Shown here in pieces: positions 7,626 through 14,831 of a stretch of DNA of 64,000 nucleotides. Made by a program: the position numbers and the translations under genes. Source of the DNA: Blastococcus capsensis (lineage in GTDB: Bacteria > Actinomycetota > Actinomycetes > Mycobacteriales > Geodermatophilaceae); NCBI RefSeq assembly GCF_030165005.1, contig NZ_JASNNW010000013.1, positions 48,642 through 112,641 on the forward strand, written 5' to 3'. Within the stretch, counting starts at the first letter, position 1; each line of letters begins with the position of its first letter. The notes under the pieces are model-generated. The model searched no databases. It was not told the DNA's origin and worked only from the letters and a program-made list of their open reading frames with translations.

Positions 7626-8111
7626 GTGGACTACCAGCACCTGTCGACGTTGCTGTGGCGGGAGCAGGAGCTCCTCGACCTGCTCCTGTTCAAGGCCGAG
7701 GAGAAGCAGTACCTGATCCTCACCGGGAAGACCCGCTGGCTGCAGCGGATCGCCCATGAGATCGAGGTGGTCCTCGACCAGCTGCGCACCCTGGAGGTGG
7801 AACGGGCGGCGGCGACCGAGATGCTGGCCCAGGGGCTGGGCATCGAATCCGACCCCTCGCTGCGGCAGGTGGCCGAAGCCGCCCCCGCTCCGTGGAACGA
7901 CCTCTACGCCAAGCACCACGAGTCCCTGCTCGTGCTGGTCACCGAGCTGCGCAGCCTCTCCGACGCCAACCGGGAGCTGATCGAGGGCGGCCTGGCCGCC
8001 ATCGGCGACGCCCTGCTGCAGGTGCGCACCCCGTCGGCCGGCACCTACGGCTCGACCGGCCGCCACTCCGACGGCAGCCACCGCGCCGTCACCCTGGACG
8101 GTGCACTGTGA
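7626..8111 (+). CDS. flgN: FlgN-type flagellar export chaperone
   Basis: 161 aa starting at GTG 7626, with GGAAGG ten bases upstream; an ATG 45 bases earlier in frame lacks such a site. The protein is almost entirely helical: LSTLLWREQELLDLLLFKAE, then KQYLILTGKTRWLQRIAHEI, then LLVLVTELRSLSDANRELIE. This is the FlgN arrangement. FlgN escorts the hook-filament junction proteins FlgK and FlgL, which are encoded immediately downstream. Confidence 0.85.
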   Translation: MDYQHLSTLLWREQELLDLLLFKAEEKQYLILTGKTRWLQRIAHEIEVVLDQLRTLEVERAAATEMLAQGLGIESDPSLRQVAEAAPAPWNDLYAKHHESLLVLVTELRSLSDANRELIEGGLAAIGDALLQVRTPSAGTYGSTGRHSDGSHRAVTLDGAL

Positions 8112-8184
8112 GCGAGCTCGCGAGCTCACCGATGTGCAACGGAGCCCTGCGAACGCAGACGACGAGCGCCAGCGAGGAGTCCAA

Positions 8185-9585
8185 GTGAGTACTTTTTCCG
8201 GCCTGAACACGGCGACGACCGCCCTGTGGGCGCAGCGCCGCGGACTCGACGTCACCGGCCAGAACATCGCCAACGCCAACACCGACGGCTACTCCCGACA
8301 GCGGGTCGACCTCGCGGCCATCAGCGGCAGCACCGTGCCGGCCTTCTTCTCGACGAGCTCGGGCATCGGCCAGGGCGTCAGCGCCGACGACGTCATGCGC
8401 ATCCGCGACTCGTTCCTCGAGGGACGCGGGCACACGGAACACGCCAACAACGCCCAGCTGGTCGCCGAGACCGACGCGCTCGAGCTGGTCGAGCAGGCCT
8501 TCCGGGAGCCGGGCGACACCGGCATCCAGAAGATGCTCTCGGAGGTGTGGAGCGGCTGGCAGGAGGTCGCCAACTCGCCCGATGACCCCGCCGCCCGGGG
8601 CCAGGTGCTCAAGCGGCTGGAGACCCTCGTCGGGGGCCTGCACTTCAGCCAGGACCAGCTCGGCGGCCAGTGGGCCCAGACGCGGGAGAACCTCGCCGTC
8701 CTGGTCGATGACGTCAACGCCGCCGCCGAGAACATCGCCTCGCTGAACGTGGCCATCCAGCGGGCCACCCAGAGCGACCTGCCGAGCAACGACCTCGCCG
8801 ACCAGCGCGACCTGCTGATCATGAAGCTGGCCGACCAGGTGGGCGCCACCGTCCGGCACGGCAAGGACGGCGTCCTCGACGTCGTCGTCGGCGGGATGTC
8901 GCTGGTCTCCGCCGGCTCGGCGACGAAGTTCGCCCTAGCCGGCTCCACCGACCCCGACACCGCGGCCGGTGACCCGCTGCGCATCGTGACCGCGGTCGGT
9001 GCGTTCACCGTGCGCCCCGGCGGGACGGCGGCCGGGCAGCTCAACGCCCTGAACACGATCATCCCGGGGTACCGCGGTCAGCTCGACGGCATCGCCACGA
9101 GCCTGGCGACGGCGCTCAACGACACGCACGCCGGGGGCTTCGACCTGTACGGCGACCCGGGGACGGCGATCCTCGGCTCGTCGGGCGGTCCGATCACCGC
9201 TTCGACGATCTCGGTCCTGACCACCGACACCAAGCGCATCGCCGCGTCGTCGATCGGGCCGGGCGCCCCCAACCTCGACCGCGGGAACGCCGACAAGATC
9301 GCCCAGCTGGCGAACTCGGCCACCGGCGTCGATGCGACGTACCGCACGATGATCGTCGAGCTCGGCGTCCAGTCGGCGGTGTCCCAGCGCAATCTCGACA
9401 TCCAGACCAGCATCACGACCACGGTGGACGCGGCGCGCGACTCGGTCGCCGGCGTCAACCTCGACGAGGAACTCACCAACATGCTCTCGTACCAGCACGC
9501 CTACGCGGCCGCCGGCCGCATGATCACCGCGATCGACGAGGCGCTCGACGTGCTGATCAACCGCACCGGCCTGGTCGGGCGCTGA
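8185..9585 (+). CDS. flgK: Flagellar hook-associated protein FlgK (HAP1)
   Basis: 466 aa. The start GTG 8185 has GAGGAG five bases upstream; the longer in-frame extension upstream is intergenic. N-terminal rod/hook signature: LNTATTALWAQRRGLDVTGQ then NIANANTDGYSRQRVDL. The middle has the FlgK helical pattern (VDDVNAAAENIASLNVAIQR; LADQRDLLIMKLADQVGATV). The C-terminus VNLDEELTNMLSYQHAYAAA and GRMITAIDEALDVLI is typical. FlgK with FlgL joins hook to filament. The 73-base gap to flgN holds a GAGCTCGCGAGCTC palindrome. Confidence 0.96.
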   Translation: MSTFSGLNTATTALWAQRRGLDVTGQNIANANTDGYSRQRVDLAAISGSTVPAFFSTSSGIGQGVSADDVMRIRDSFLEGRGHTEHANNAQLVAETDALELVEQAFREPGDTGIQKMLSEVWSGWQEVANSPDDPAARGQVLKRLETLVGGLHFSQDQLGGQWAQTRENLAVLVDDVNAAAENIASLNVAIQRATQSDLPSNDLADQRDLLIMKLADQVGATVRHGKDGVLDVVVGGMSLVSAGSATKFALAGSTDPDTAAGDPLRIVTAVGAFTVRPGGTAAGQLNALNTIIPGYRGQLDGIATSLATALNDTHAGGFDLYGDPGTAILGSSGGPITASTISVLTTDTKRIAASSIGPGAPNLDRGNADKIAQLANSATGVDATYRTMIVELGVQSAVSQRNLDIQTSITTTVDAARDSVAGVNLDEELTNMLSYQHAYAAAGRMITAIDEALDVLINRTGLVGR

Positions 9586-9590
9586 TCGCC

Positions 9591-10478
9591 ATGCGGATCA
9601 CCCAGCGCGCCGTCGCGCTCACCAGCCTCCAGGGGCTCAACCAGAACCTGGACGCCCTGGGCAAGTTGCAGCAGCAGCTCACGTCCGGGCGGATGCTCAG
9701 CGCCCCGTCGGACTCGCCGACCGGCACCAACCGCGCCATGCAGACGCGGGCGGACCAGGAGGCGGTCGCGCAGTACGCGCGCAACATCTCCGACGGGCAG
9801 AGCTGGCTGAACCAGACCGACTCCACCCTGCAGCAGATGATGGACGTGACCCGCAAGGTCCGGGACCTCACGGTGCAGGGCTCCAACACCGGTGCCATGT
9901 CCGCCACCGCCCGTCAGGCGCTGGCCACCGAGACCGCCTCGCTGCGGGAGAGCCTGCTCGGGCTGGCGAACACCACGATCGGCGGCCGCCCCCTGTTCGG
10001 TGGGATCACCACCGGCCAGCGGGCCTACGACTCCACCACCGGCGCGTACCTCGGCACCACGGGGACGGACGTGCTCCGGCGGGTGTCGCAGACCGAGGAG
10101 GTCCGGGTCGACATCAGCGGGCCCGAAGCCTTCGGTAATCCGGCCGACGGCGATCTGTTCGCACTCGTCGGTCAGATCGCCGGCAACCTGACGGCCGACC
10201 CGGCGGCGCTCGAGCAGGATCTCGCCAAGCTGGACGGGATCATGCAGTCGATGGTGTCGGCCGTCGCCGACGTCGGCGCCCGCTCGGCGCGGATCGACCG
10301 CGAGAGCCAGATCACCACCGACCAGGGGATCAGCCTGCAGACACGGCTGGCCGAGGTCGAGGACATCGACCTGCCGAACACGATCATGCGACTGCAGATG
10401 CAGCAGACGGCCTACGAGTCGGCGCTGGCGGCGACCGCCAAGGCCATCACACCGACGCTGCTCGACTACCTGCGCTGA
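9591..10478 (+). CDS. flgL: Flagellar hook-associated protein FlgL (HAP3)
   Basis: 295 aa. The N-terminus is flagellin-like (MRITQRAVALTSLQGLNQNL; LGKLQQQLTSGRMLSAPSDS), with TLQQMMDVTRKVRDLTVQGS. The C-terminus IDLPNTIMRLQMQQTAYESA and LAATAKAITPTLLDYLR is the D1/D0 helix shared with flagellins. It starts 5 bases after flgK and its stop overlaps the fliW ATG by one base, so the order flgN-flgK-flgL-fliW-csrA is one operon. Confidence 0.95.
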   Translation: MRITQRAVALTSLQGLNQNLDALGKLQQQLTSGRMLSAPSDSPTGTNRAMQTRADQEAVAQYARNISDGQSWLNQTDSTLQQMMDVTRKVRDLTVQGSNTGAMSATARQALATETASLRESLLGLANTTIGGRPLFGGITTGQRAYDSTTGAYLGTTGTDVLRRVSQTEEVRVDISGPEAFGNPADGDLFALVGQIAGNLTADPAALEQDLAKLDGIMQSMVSAVADVGARSARIDRESQITTDQGISLQTRLAEVEDIDLPNTIMRLQMQQTAYESALAATAKAITPTLLDYLR

Positions 10479-10921
10479 TGGCCACCCTCACCGCAGGCCC
10501 GGCGCCGGCCTCGACGCCGACGGCACCGGCTCCACCCCCGGTCCAGGTGCTGTCCTTCGCCGAGCCACTGCCGGGCTTCCCCGGCCACCGGGACTACGTC
10601 CTGGTCGCCGGGGACACCGCCGGGCTGCTGTTCTGGCTCCAGTCGGTCGCCCTCGACGGGCCGCGGTTCCTCGCGGTGCCGGCCCGGGCGTTCTTCCCCG
10701 GGTACGCGCCCGTGGTCCCGGCGGCGGTGCGCGTCGAGCTCGGACTGGTCGACGTGGCCGACGCCCGGGTGTTCTGCCTGGTCAGCGTGCCCGACGGCGA
10801 CGTCGCCGAGGCGACGGCCAACCTGCGCGCGCCGGTCGTGGTCGCCCCCGCGACGGGACGCGCCCGGCAGGTCGTCCAGAGCGACGGAGCTCATCCCCTT
10901 CGGCGGCGTCTGCGCCGATAA
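10478..10921 (+). CDS. fliW: Flagellar assembly factor FliW
   Basis: 147 aa. FliW binds flagellin and, in Bacillus and Campylobacter, allosterically antagonises CsrA so that flagellin translation follows flagellin export. Family features: VLSFAEPLPGFPGHRDYVLV, LLFWLQSVALDGPRFLAVPA, and VFCLVSVPDGDVAEATANLR followed by APVVV. The N-terminal ~22 residues (Ala/Pro/Thr-rich) are an extension absent from most FliW. Directly upstream of csrA, as in Bacillus. Confidence 0.93.
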   Translation: MATLTAGPAPASTPTAPAPPPVQVLSFAEPLPGFPGHRDYVLVAGDTAGLLFWLQSVALDGPRFLAVPARAFFPGYAPVVPAAVRVELGLVDVADARVFCLVSVPDGDVAEATANLRAPVVVAPATGRARQVVQSDGAHPLRRRLRR

Positions 10922-11011
10922 CCTCAGGGGCCGCGTCGGTACGCGGCTGCCGACGCCCGCCTTCCGGCGGGCATGCCAGGACGGCCATCACACACCCATG
11001 GAGGGGTATCC

Positions 11012-11329
11012 GTGCTCACACTCACGCGCAGCGTCGGCGAGACGATCCGCATCGGCGACGACATCGAGATCCATGTCGTCGAGGTTCGCGGCGGCACCGT
11101 CCGGCTGGGCTTCAAGGCCCCTCGCGAGGTCGCCATTCACCGCGAGGAGGTCTACCGGCAGATCGCGGAGGCCAACCTCCTCGCCGCTCAGGTCACGGCC
11201 GACACGCTCGGGGCGCTGGCGGCGTTCGCGCCGACCGCGGTGTCCGGGTCCGAGGCGGTCGGGGCCGGCGTCGAGGGCCCGGGAGCTCCCGAGGACGGCA
11301 CCGTGCCGGCGGCGCGCCCGGGAGACTGA
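11012..11329 (+). CDS. csrA: Carbon storage regulator CsrA with C-terminal extension
   Basis: 105 aa from GTG 11012, with GGAGGGG six bases upstream. The first ~60 residues are a complete CsrA: LTLTRSVGETIRIGDDIEIH, VRLGFKAPREVAIHREEVYR. The N-terminal LTLTR strand and the HREE(V)Y segment with the key Arg are both present. Residues ~61-105 are an Ala/Gly/Pro/Glu tail not found in ordinary 61-75 aa CsrA. CsrA dimers bind GGA motifs and block translation; the likely target here is the flagellin leader. A GCCGATAA string 91 bases upstream lies across the fliW stop and lacks a matching -35. Confidence 0.93.
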   Translation: MLTLTRSVGETIRIGDDIEIHVVEVRGGTVRLGFKAPREVAIHREEVYRQIAEANLLAAQVTADTLGALAAFAPTAVSGSEAVGAGVEGPGAPEDGTVPAARPGD

Positions 11330-11529
11330 CAGAACTCTACGGTGACAAGGGGGGTGCGCTCGGCAGACGGTGCCAATCTGACGGCTCCGAGGGGCAGGCA
11401 GGGCGCAACACAGGCAACTGTTGCCGAACATTTCCTCTGACAACTGCGCGGACACGGCGAGTTGTGTCCCGCGTTCGCTGCGTGCATGCGGCAGATTTCT
11501 CCCCAAGCAAGTGACAGGGGGCGATCAAG
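11330..11529. other. Intergenic region with palindromic operator-like elements
   Basis: The 200 bases between csrA and the next gene hold a 13-bp palindrome GGCAACTGTTGCC (11413-11425). A second, looser repeat follows: ACAACT at 11442-11447 and AGTTGT at 11459-11464. These could be an operator or a weak terminator. No gene is seen on either strand. Confidence 0.3.
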
Positions 11530-12036
11530 ATGGCACGCAACGCATTCACCACTTCGGTGGCCGGCGACCAGGCCGGCGAGTCGGAGTCCGTGGTGGTCCA
11601 CGTGCAGCTGCGGCCGCGCCGCGGCGCGACCCGCAAGTGCCTCGCGGCGCTCGCGACGCTGGCCGCCGAGCACGACGAGGTGGTCTTCGCCGTCACGGGG
11701 CTGAGCAAGGACGACCGCGTGGTCCGGGTGACCGTCGGTGTCGACCTCGGTCCCCGCACGGCCGTCGCCAAGTTCTCGTCGCAGGCGCAGGCCGCCTACG
11801 CGTTCGTGTCGGCGATCTTCACCTCGCTCTACGACCACATGCCGGTCTACACGGCCGAGCCCGGCGGCGCCGAGCGCGCCGCCGCCACCACGCTGCTGGA
11901 GCACGCCGCCGCGGGCACCGCCCGGGCCGATGCCCTGGCGGCCGACCTCCTGGACGCGCTTCCCGGCTCCCCGGCGCCGGCCTGGCCCGTCCCGTCCCCC
12001 CGGCTGCCCGGTCCCGGGGAGCGCATCCCGGCCTGA
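11530..12036 (+). CDS. Unknown protein in the flagellar locus
   Basis: 168 aa; ATG preceded by GGGGGCGA. Residues ~20-95 look like a compact alpha/beta domain with alternating strands (VVVHVQLRPRRGATRKCLAA; EVVFAVTGLSKDDRVVRVTV; GPRTAVAKFSSQAQAAYAFV). The C-terminal ~60 residues are Ala/Pro-rich and probably disordered. There is no signal peptide or membrane segment. It is followed 73 bases later by the sigma-like gene, so the two may be co-transcribed. I do not recognise the family. Confidence 0.7.
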   Translation: MARNAFTTSVAGDQAGESESVVVHVQLRPRRGATRKCLAALATLAAEHDEVVFAVTGLSKDDRVVRVTVGVDLGPRTAVAKFSSQAQAAYAFVSAIFTSLYDHMPVYTAEPGGAERAAATTLLEHAAAGTARADALAADLLDALPGSPAPAWPVPSPRLPGPGERIPA

Positions 12037-12109
12037 CGGCGTCGGCGAGTGGTACGCCGGTGCCGGCCCGATCGGCACCTCTTCTTCCCCGTAGTGCCCT
12101 GGAGTACCG

Positions 12110-13213
12110 ATGCCCGACCGCAGTTCGTCCCCGACTCCTCCGACCGCCGACGACCGGATCCGCAGCCGAGAGCCCCTGGTGTTCGGCGGGATCCCCGAAG
12201 CCGAGGGATGGGCGTTGGCGCCCATCACCCCCCGCGACCGGGTGCACTTCCGAGTCGACCGGGAACTTCCGCTCGACCACTTCCGCCGGGCGCTGCCCGA
12301 CGGCGTCACCGTCAGCTACGACCAGGGTGACGGCCTCTACCGGGTGGACGGTGCCTGCGGCTCTGCGGCGGTGCTCGCGGACTGGGTCAAGGCGTGGTGC
12401 ACCGGCCAGGGGATCACCACCGTGGGGCTGCGCGCCGAGACCGAGGTCCGGCGGCGCGCCCCGCGCGACCTGCCGCCGGATTTCCTCGCCGACCTCTGCC
12501 GGCACTACGGGCCGGTCAGCCTCAAGCGGCTGCAGCGGAACATGAGCACGATCCGGCTGCACCTGCCCGACCCCGACGACCTCGGCCAGCAGGTCTTCGA
12601 ATGGGTGCTCAAGGCCGTGGCGCAGTACGACGAGACCAAGTCGGTCCCCTTCGGTGCCTTCCTGGCCACCCAGCTGTCCAAGTGGGTGCACGACCTGGGC
12701 CGCAACGCGCACGGCCGCACCGCAGCGGACACCGAGCACAGGCAGCAGAAGGCGATCGCCTCCTTCATGGCCGAGCACCAGCGCCGGCCCAGCGAGAAGG
12801 AGCTGGCCGCCTACATGGGCCAGAGCGTCGCCACGCTGCGCCGCAACTCCCAGACGGTCGCCACCCTCAACGGCCTGCGCAACCTGCAGTCGCTCGACGG
12901 CGCGCCCGACGTCACCGAGATCCTCCTGCCGGACTCCTCCGAGGCGCCCGACGAGATCATGGGGGAGGCGGAGCAGACCCTGCTCTCCCACGCGCTCACC
13001 GCGGCCTGCGCCCCGGACCCGGCGGCGCGGCCCGACCAGCGCGCCGGCCAGCCGAACGTGCTCGGCTGGGCCACCTGGTACCTGACCACCTGGGGTGGGC
13101 AGACCAAGACCCAGCTGTCCAGCGATCTCAACACCTCGGTGCGGAACATGAACGTCTACGCCGACCGGGTGGAGAAGGCGCTCAAGCACCGCCTGGCCGA
13201 GCTCGCCGAGTAG
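12110..13213 (+). CDS. Divergent sigma-70-like protein
   Basis: 367 aa. Residues 1-145 are an unrecognised N-terminal domain. Residues ~160-205 resemble sigma region 2 (LPDPDDLGQQVFEWVLKAVA; QYDETKSVPFGAFLATQLSK, compare the 'KFDYRRGFKFSTYA' block). Residues ~220-262 resemble region 3 (MAEHQRRPSEKELAAYMGQS), and the C-terminal 45 residues resemble a region 4 helix-turn-helix (TKTQLSSDLNTSVRNMNVYA). The conserved core-binding and -10 recognition residues are poorly kept, so it may be a sigma-like regulator, not a full factor. Its position after fliW-csrA suggests a link to motility. Confidence is high that it is a gene, moderate for sigma relationship. Confidence 0.75.
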   Translation: MPDRSSSPTPPTADDRIRSREPLVFGGIPEAEGWALAPITPRDRVHFRVDRELPLDHFRRALPDGVTVSYDQGDGLYRVDGACGSAAVLADWVKAWCTGQGITTVGLRAETEVRRRAPRDLPPDFLADLCRHYGPVSLKRLQRNMSTIRLHLPDPDDLGQQVFEWVLKAVAQYDETKSVPFGAFLATQLSKWVHDLGRNAHGRTAADTEHRQQKAIASFMAEHQRRPSEKELAAYMGQSVATLRRNSQTVATLNGLRNLQSLDGAPDVTEILLPDSSEAPDEIMGEAEQTLLSHALTAACAPDPAARPDQRAGQPNVLGWATWYLTTWGGQTKTQLSSDLNTSVRNMNVYADRVEKALKHRLAELAE

Positions 13214-13611
13214 CGGGGGACCGCAGCCCCCGGTCCATCCCGTGCGGTCTTTCCCCGCTCCGGCGGTGGGGCGCTGCCGCAAGCGCGGCGGCGACACCGC
13301 AAGAGCTGACCCCATGGAGTACCTCTCCGAAATCGGCGTGGTCCCGCTCGTCCCCCCACCCGGGGCCTGCGGAACCACGCCGTTCCCGGCCGTCCGCATG
13401 CCCGCCCCCGGTCCGGTGGCGCGGAGGGCACGATGCCCTCACCAGGGCGGACACGCGCGGATCGCGGGTCGATCTCGGAAAAGACGGCGCTGACGGGTCG
13501 ATCGGCATCCGCGCCTGCCGATATCCACCTCGTGACGCCACGTCCGAGCATCCGCAGCCACGCCCATCAGGCGTGGCCGGTGACCGGACCGTGGTACCGG
13601 GGTGAGGCCCA
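13214..13611. other. Long intergenic region, no convincing gene
   Basis: About 400 bases between the sigma-like gene and the next small gene. Short frames exist (for example a Met-started frame at 13314) but show low-complexity Pro/Arg composition and no family pattern. A GCCGATAT string at 13517-13524 resembles a FliA -10 element but no matching -35 is placed 15-16 bases upstream. I see nothing else. Confidence 0.4.
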
Positions 13612-13959
13612 GTGACCGCACTGCCCACCGGTGACGCCGGCGCCCCGACGCTGGTCCCGCACTGGCTCGACGCGCCCGCCCGCGATCTCCTCGCCACCAC
13701 GGTGCGAACCGCTCTGGAGGACCGCTCGATGCACCCGGTGACCGCCGTCCACCTGGAGGACGTGCTCACCGAGCTGCACGTCGCGGCCGCTCGTGAAGCG
13801 GTCTGGCCGGCGTCGACGGCCCGGGTCCGCCTGGCGACCGGCTGGGACGACGACGTCCTCCCGGTCCGGCTCAGCCCGGCCGAACTGGCCGCCGTCCACA
13901 CCCTTCCGGGCCTGCCCACCCCGCTGCGGACGCTGCTCGGTGCGGGGGGCCACCGGTGA
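13612..13959 (+). CDS. Unknown small protein, first of a coupled pair
   Basis: 115 aa from GTG 13612 with GTGAGGCC just upstream. Acidic, helix-rich, no membrane segment or signal peptide. The stop overlaps the start of the next gene by four bases (GTGA), so the two are translationally coupled. I do not recognise the family. Location at the edge of the flagellar locus is the only functional clue. Confidence 0.65.
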   Translation: MTALPTGDAGAPTLVPHWLDAPARDLLATTVRTALEDRSMHPVTAVHLEDVLTELHVAAAREAVWPASTARVRLATGWDDDVLPVRLSPAELAAVHTLPGLPTPLRTLLGAGGHR

Positions 13960-14723
13960 CCACCACCCTCTTCGGCACCGCACCGTCCGGCCGCTTCCTG
14001 CACCGGCGCCGGGCCGCCGCGGTCGACGTCGCCGATCTGCACGAGGTCGCCGCCGAGCTGCTGCCCCGGCTGGCCACGCCCGGACTGCACCTGCGCCTGG
14101 TGCGTCGCCCCGGCGCGGGCACCGTGCTCCACGTCGAGGAGGACGAACGCACCCTGCGCGTCCCGCTCACCGACCTCGCCGACGACATGAGCCGGGCCGG
14201 GGTACCCGGCACGGACGCCGGCATCGCCGCCGCCCTGCGCAGCTGGGTGGCCCGGCGACCGGTCACCGACGCCGCCGCAGCCGGCACCGGCATCGCCGTC
14301 CTCGACTGGTCCGATGCGGCGCAGACCGCGATCGGCTGGGGCGTGGTGGTCGTACGCGGTGAGATCCCGGTCCCGTGGGCGCCGTCCCCGTCCGCGCGCA
14401 CCGTCGAGCTGCACCGGACCCGCTCCGCGGCGACCGGGCGGGCCCACGACGTGTCCATGGACCTGCGCGTGCAGGGGCCGCTGGCGCTGTGGTCGCACCC
14501 CCGGGTGCCGGTTCTGGCGTCGTCCGCGCTGGTCGCCCCGGACCTGATGCTGCACCGCATCGCCGCCGTCGGGCTGTCGTTGTCCGACATGCACGTGGTC
14601 GTGACGCCGCACCGGCCGGTGGCCTGTGCCGGTCCTGGTGTGGCTCGCCGGCTGGCCGGTCAGGCCAGCGAAGCGAGCGTGACGCTGCCCTGGCGTCGCG
14701 TCGTCGACCTGCCCTGGCTCTGA
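13956..14723 (+). CDS. Unknown protein coupled to the preceding gene
   Basis: 255 aa. The sequence reads as a beta-rich soluble protein with alternating short strands (GLHLRLVRRPGAGTVLHVEE; IGWGVVVVRGEIPVPWAPSP; LSDMHVVVTPHRPVACAGPG) and no transmembrane helix. The strong third-position G/C bias supports coding. It overlaps the upstream gene by four bases. Two hairpins follow its stop. Family not recognised. Confidence 0.65.
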   Translation: MTTTLFGTAPSGRFLHRRRAAAVDVADLHEVAAELLPRLATPGLHLRLVRRPGAGTVLHVEEDERTLRVPLTDLADDMSRAGVPGTDAGIAAALRSWVARRPVTDAAAAGTGIAVLDWSDAAQTAIGWGVVVVRGEIPVPWAPSPSARTVELHRTRSAATGRAHDVSMDLRVQGPLALWSHPRVPVLASSALVAPDLMLHRIAAVGLSLSDMHVVVTPHRPVACAGPGVARRLAGQASEASVTLPWRRVVDLPWL

Positions 14724-14748
14724 TCCCGCCCGAGGCGACGTGAATTGA

Positions 14749-14812
14749 CCTCAGGCATAGGAACCTATGCCTGAGGTTTCGGGCCGCCTTCCGTATGCAT
14801 AGCTTCCTATGC
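14749..14812. terminator. Two adjacent hairpins built on GCATAG/CTATGC
   Basis: The first is a perfect 13-bp inverted repeat CCTCAGGCATAGG/CCTATGCCTGAGG with a 2-base centre (14749-14776). The second is GCATAG-CTTC-CTATGC (14797-14812), which reuses the core of the first. They lie between convergent genes and probably terminate both. The reuse of the same hexamer suggests duplication or a repeat family. Confidence 0.6.
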
Positions 14813-14831
14813 CCGGGCCGCGATCCTTTCC

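Noticed and set aside
8114..8127. GAGCTCGCGAGCTC palindrome between flgN and flgK as an operator
   Set aside because: Inside an operon and composed of a common GC-rich string also found at 26685; no evidence for regulation.
10894..10921. GCCGATAA at 10914-10921 as a FliA promoter for csrA
   Set aside because: The string overlaps the last codons and stop of fliW, and no TAAA/TCAA-like -35 is found 15-16 bases upstream.
13497..13524. GCCGATAT as a promoter for the 13612 gene
   Set aside because: The -10-like string has GTCG where the -35 should be, so support is too weak.
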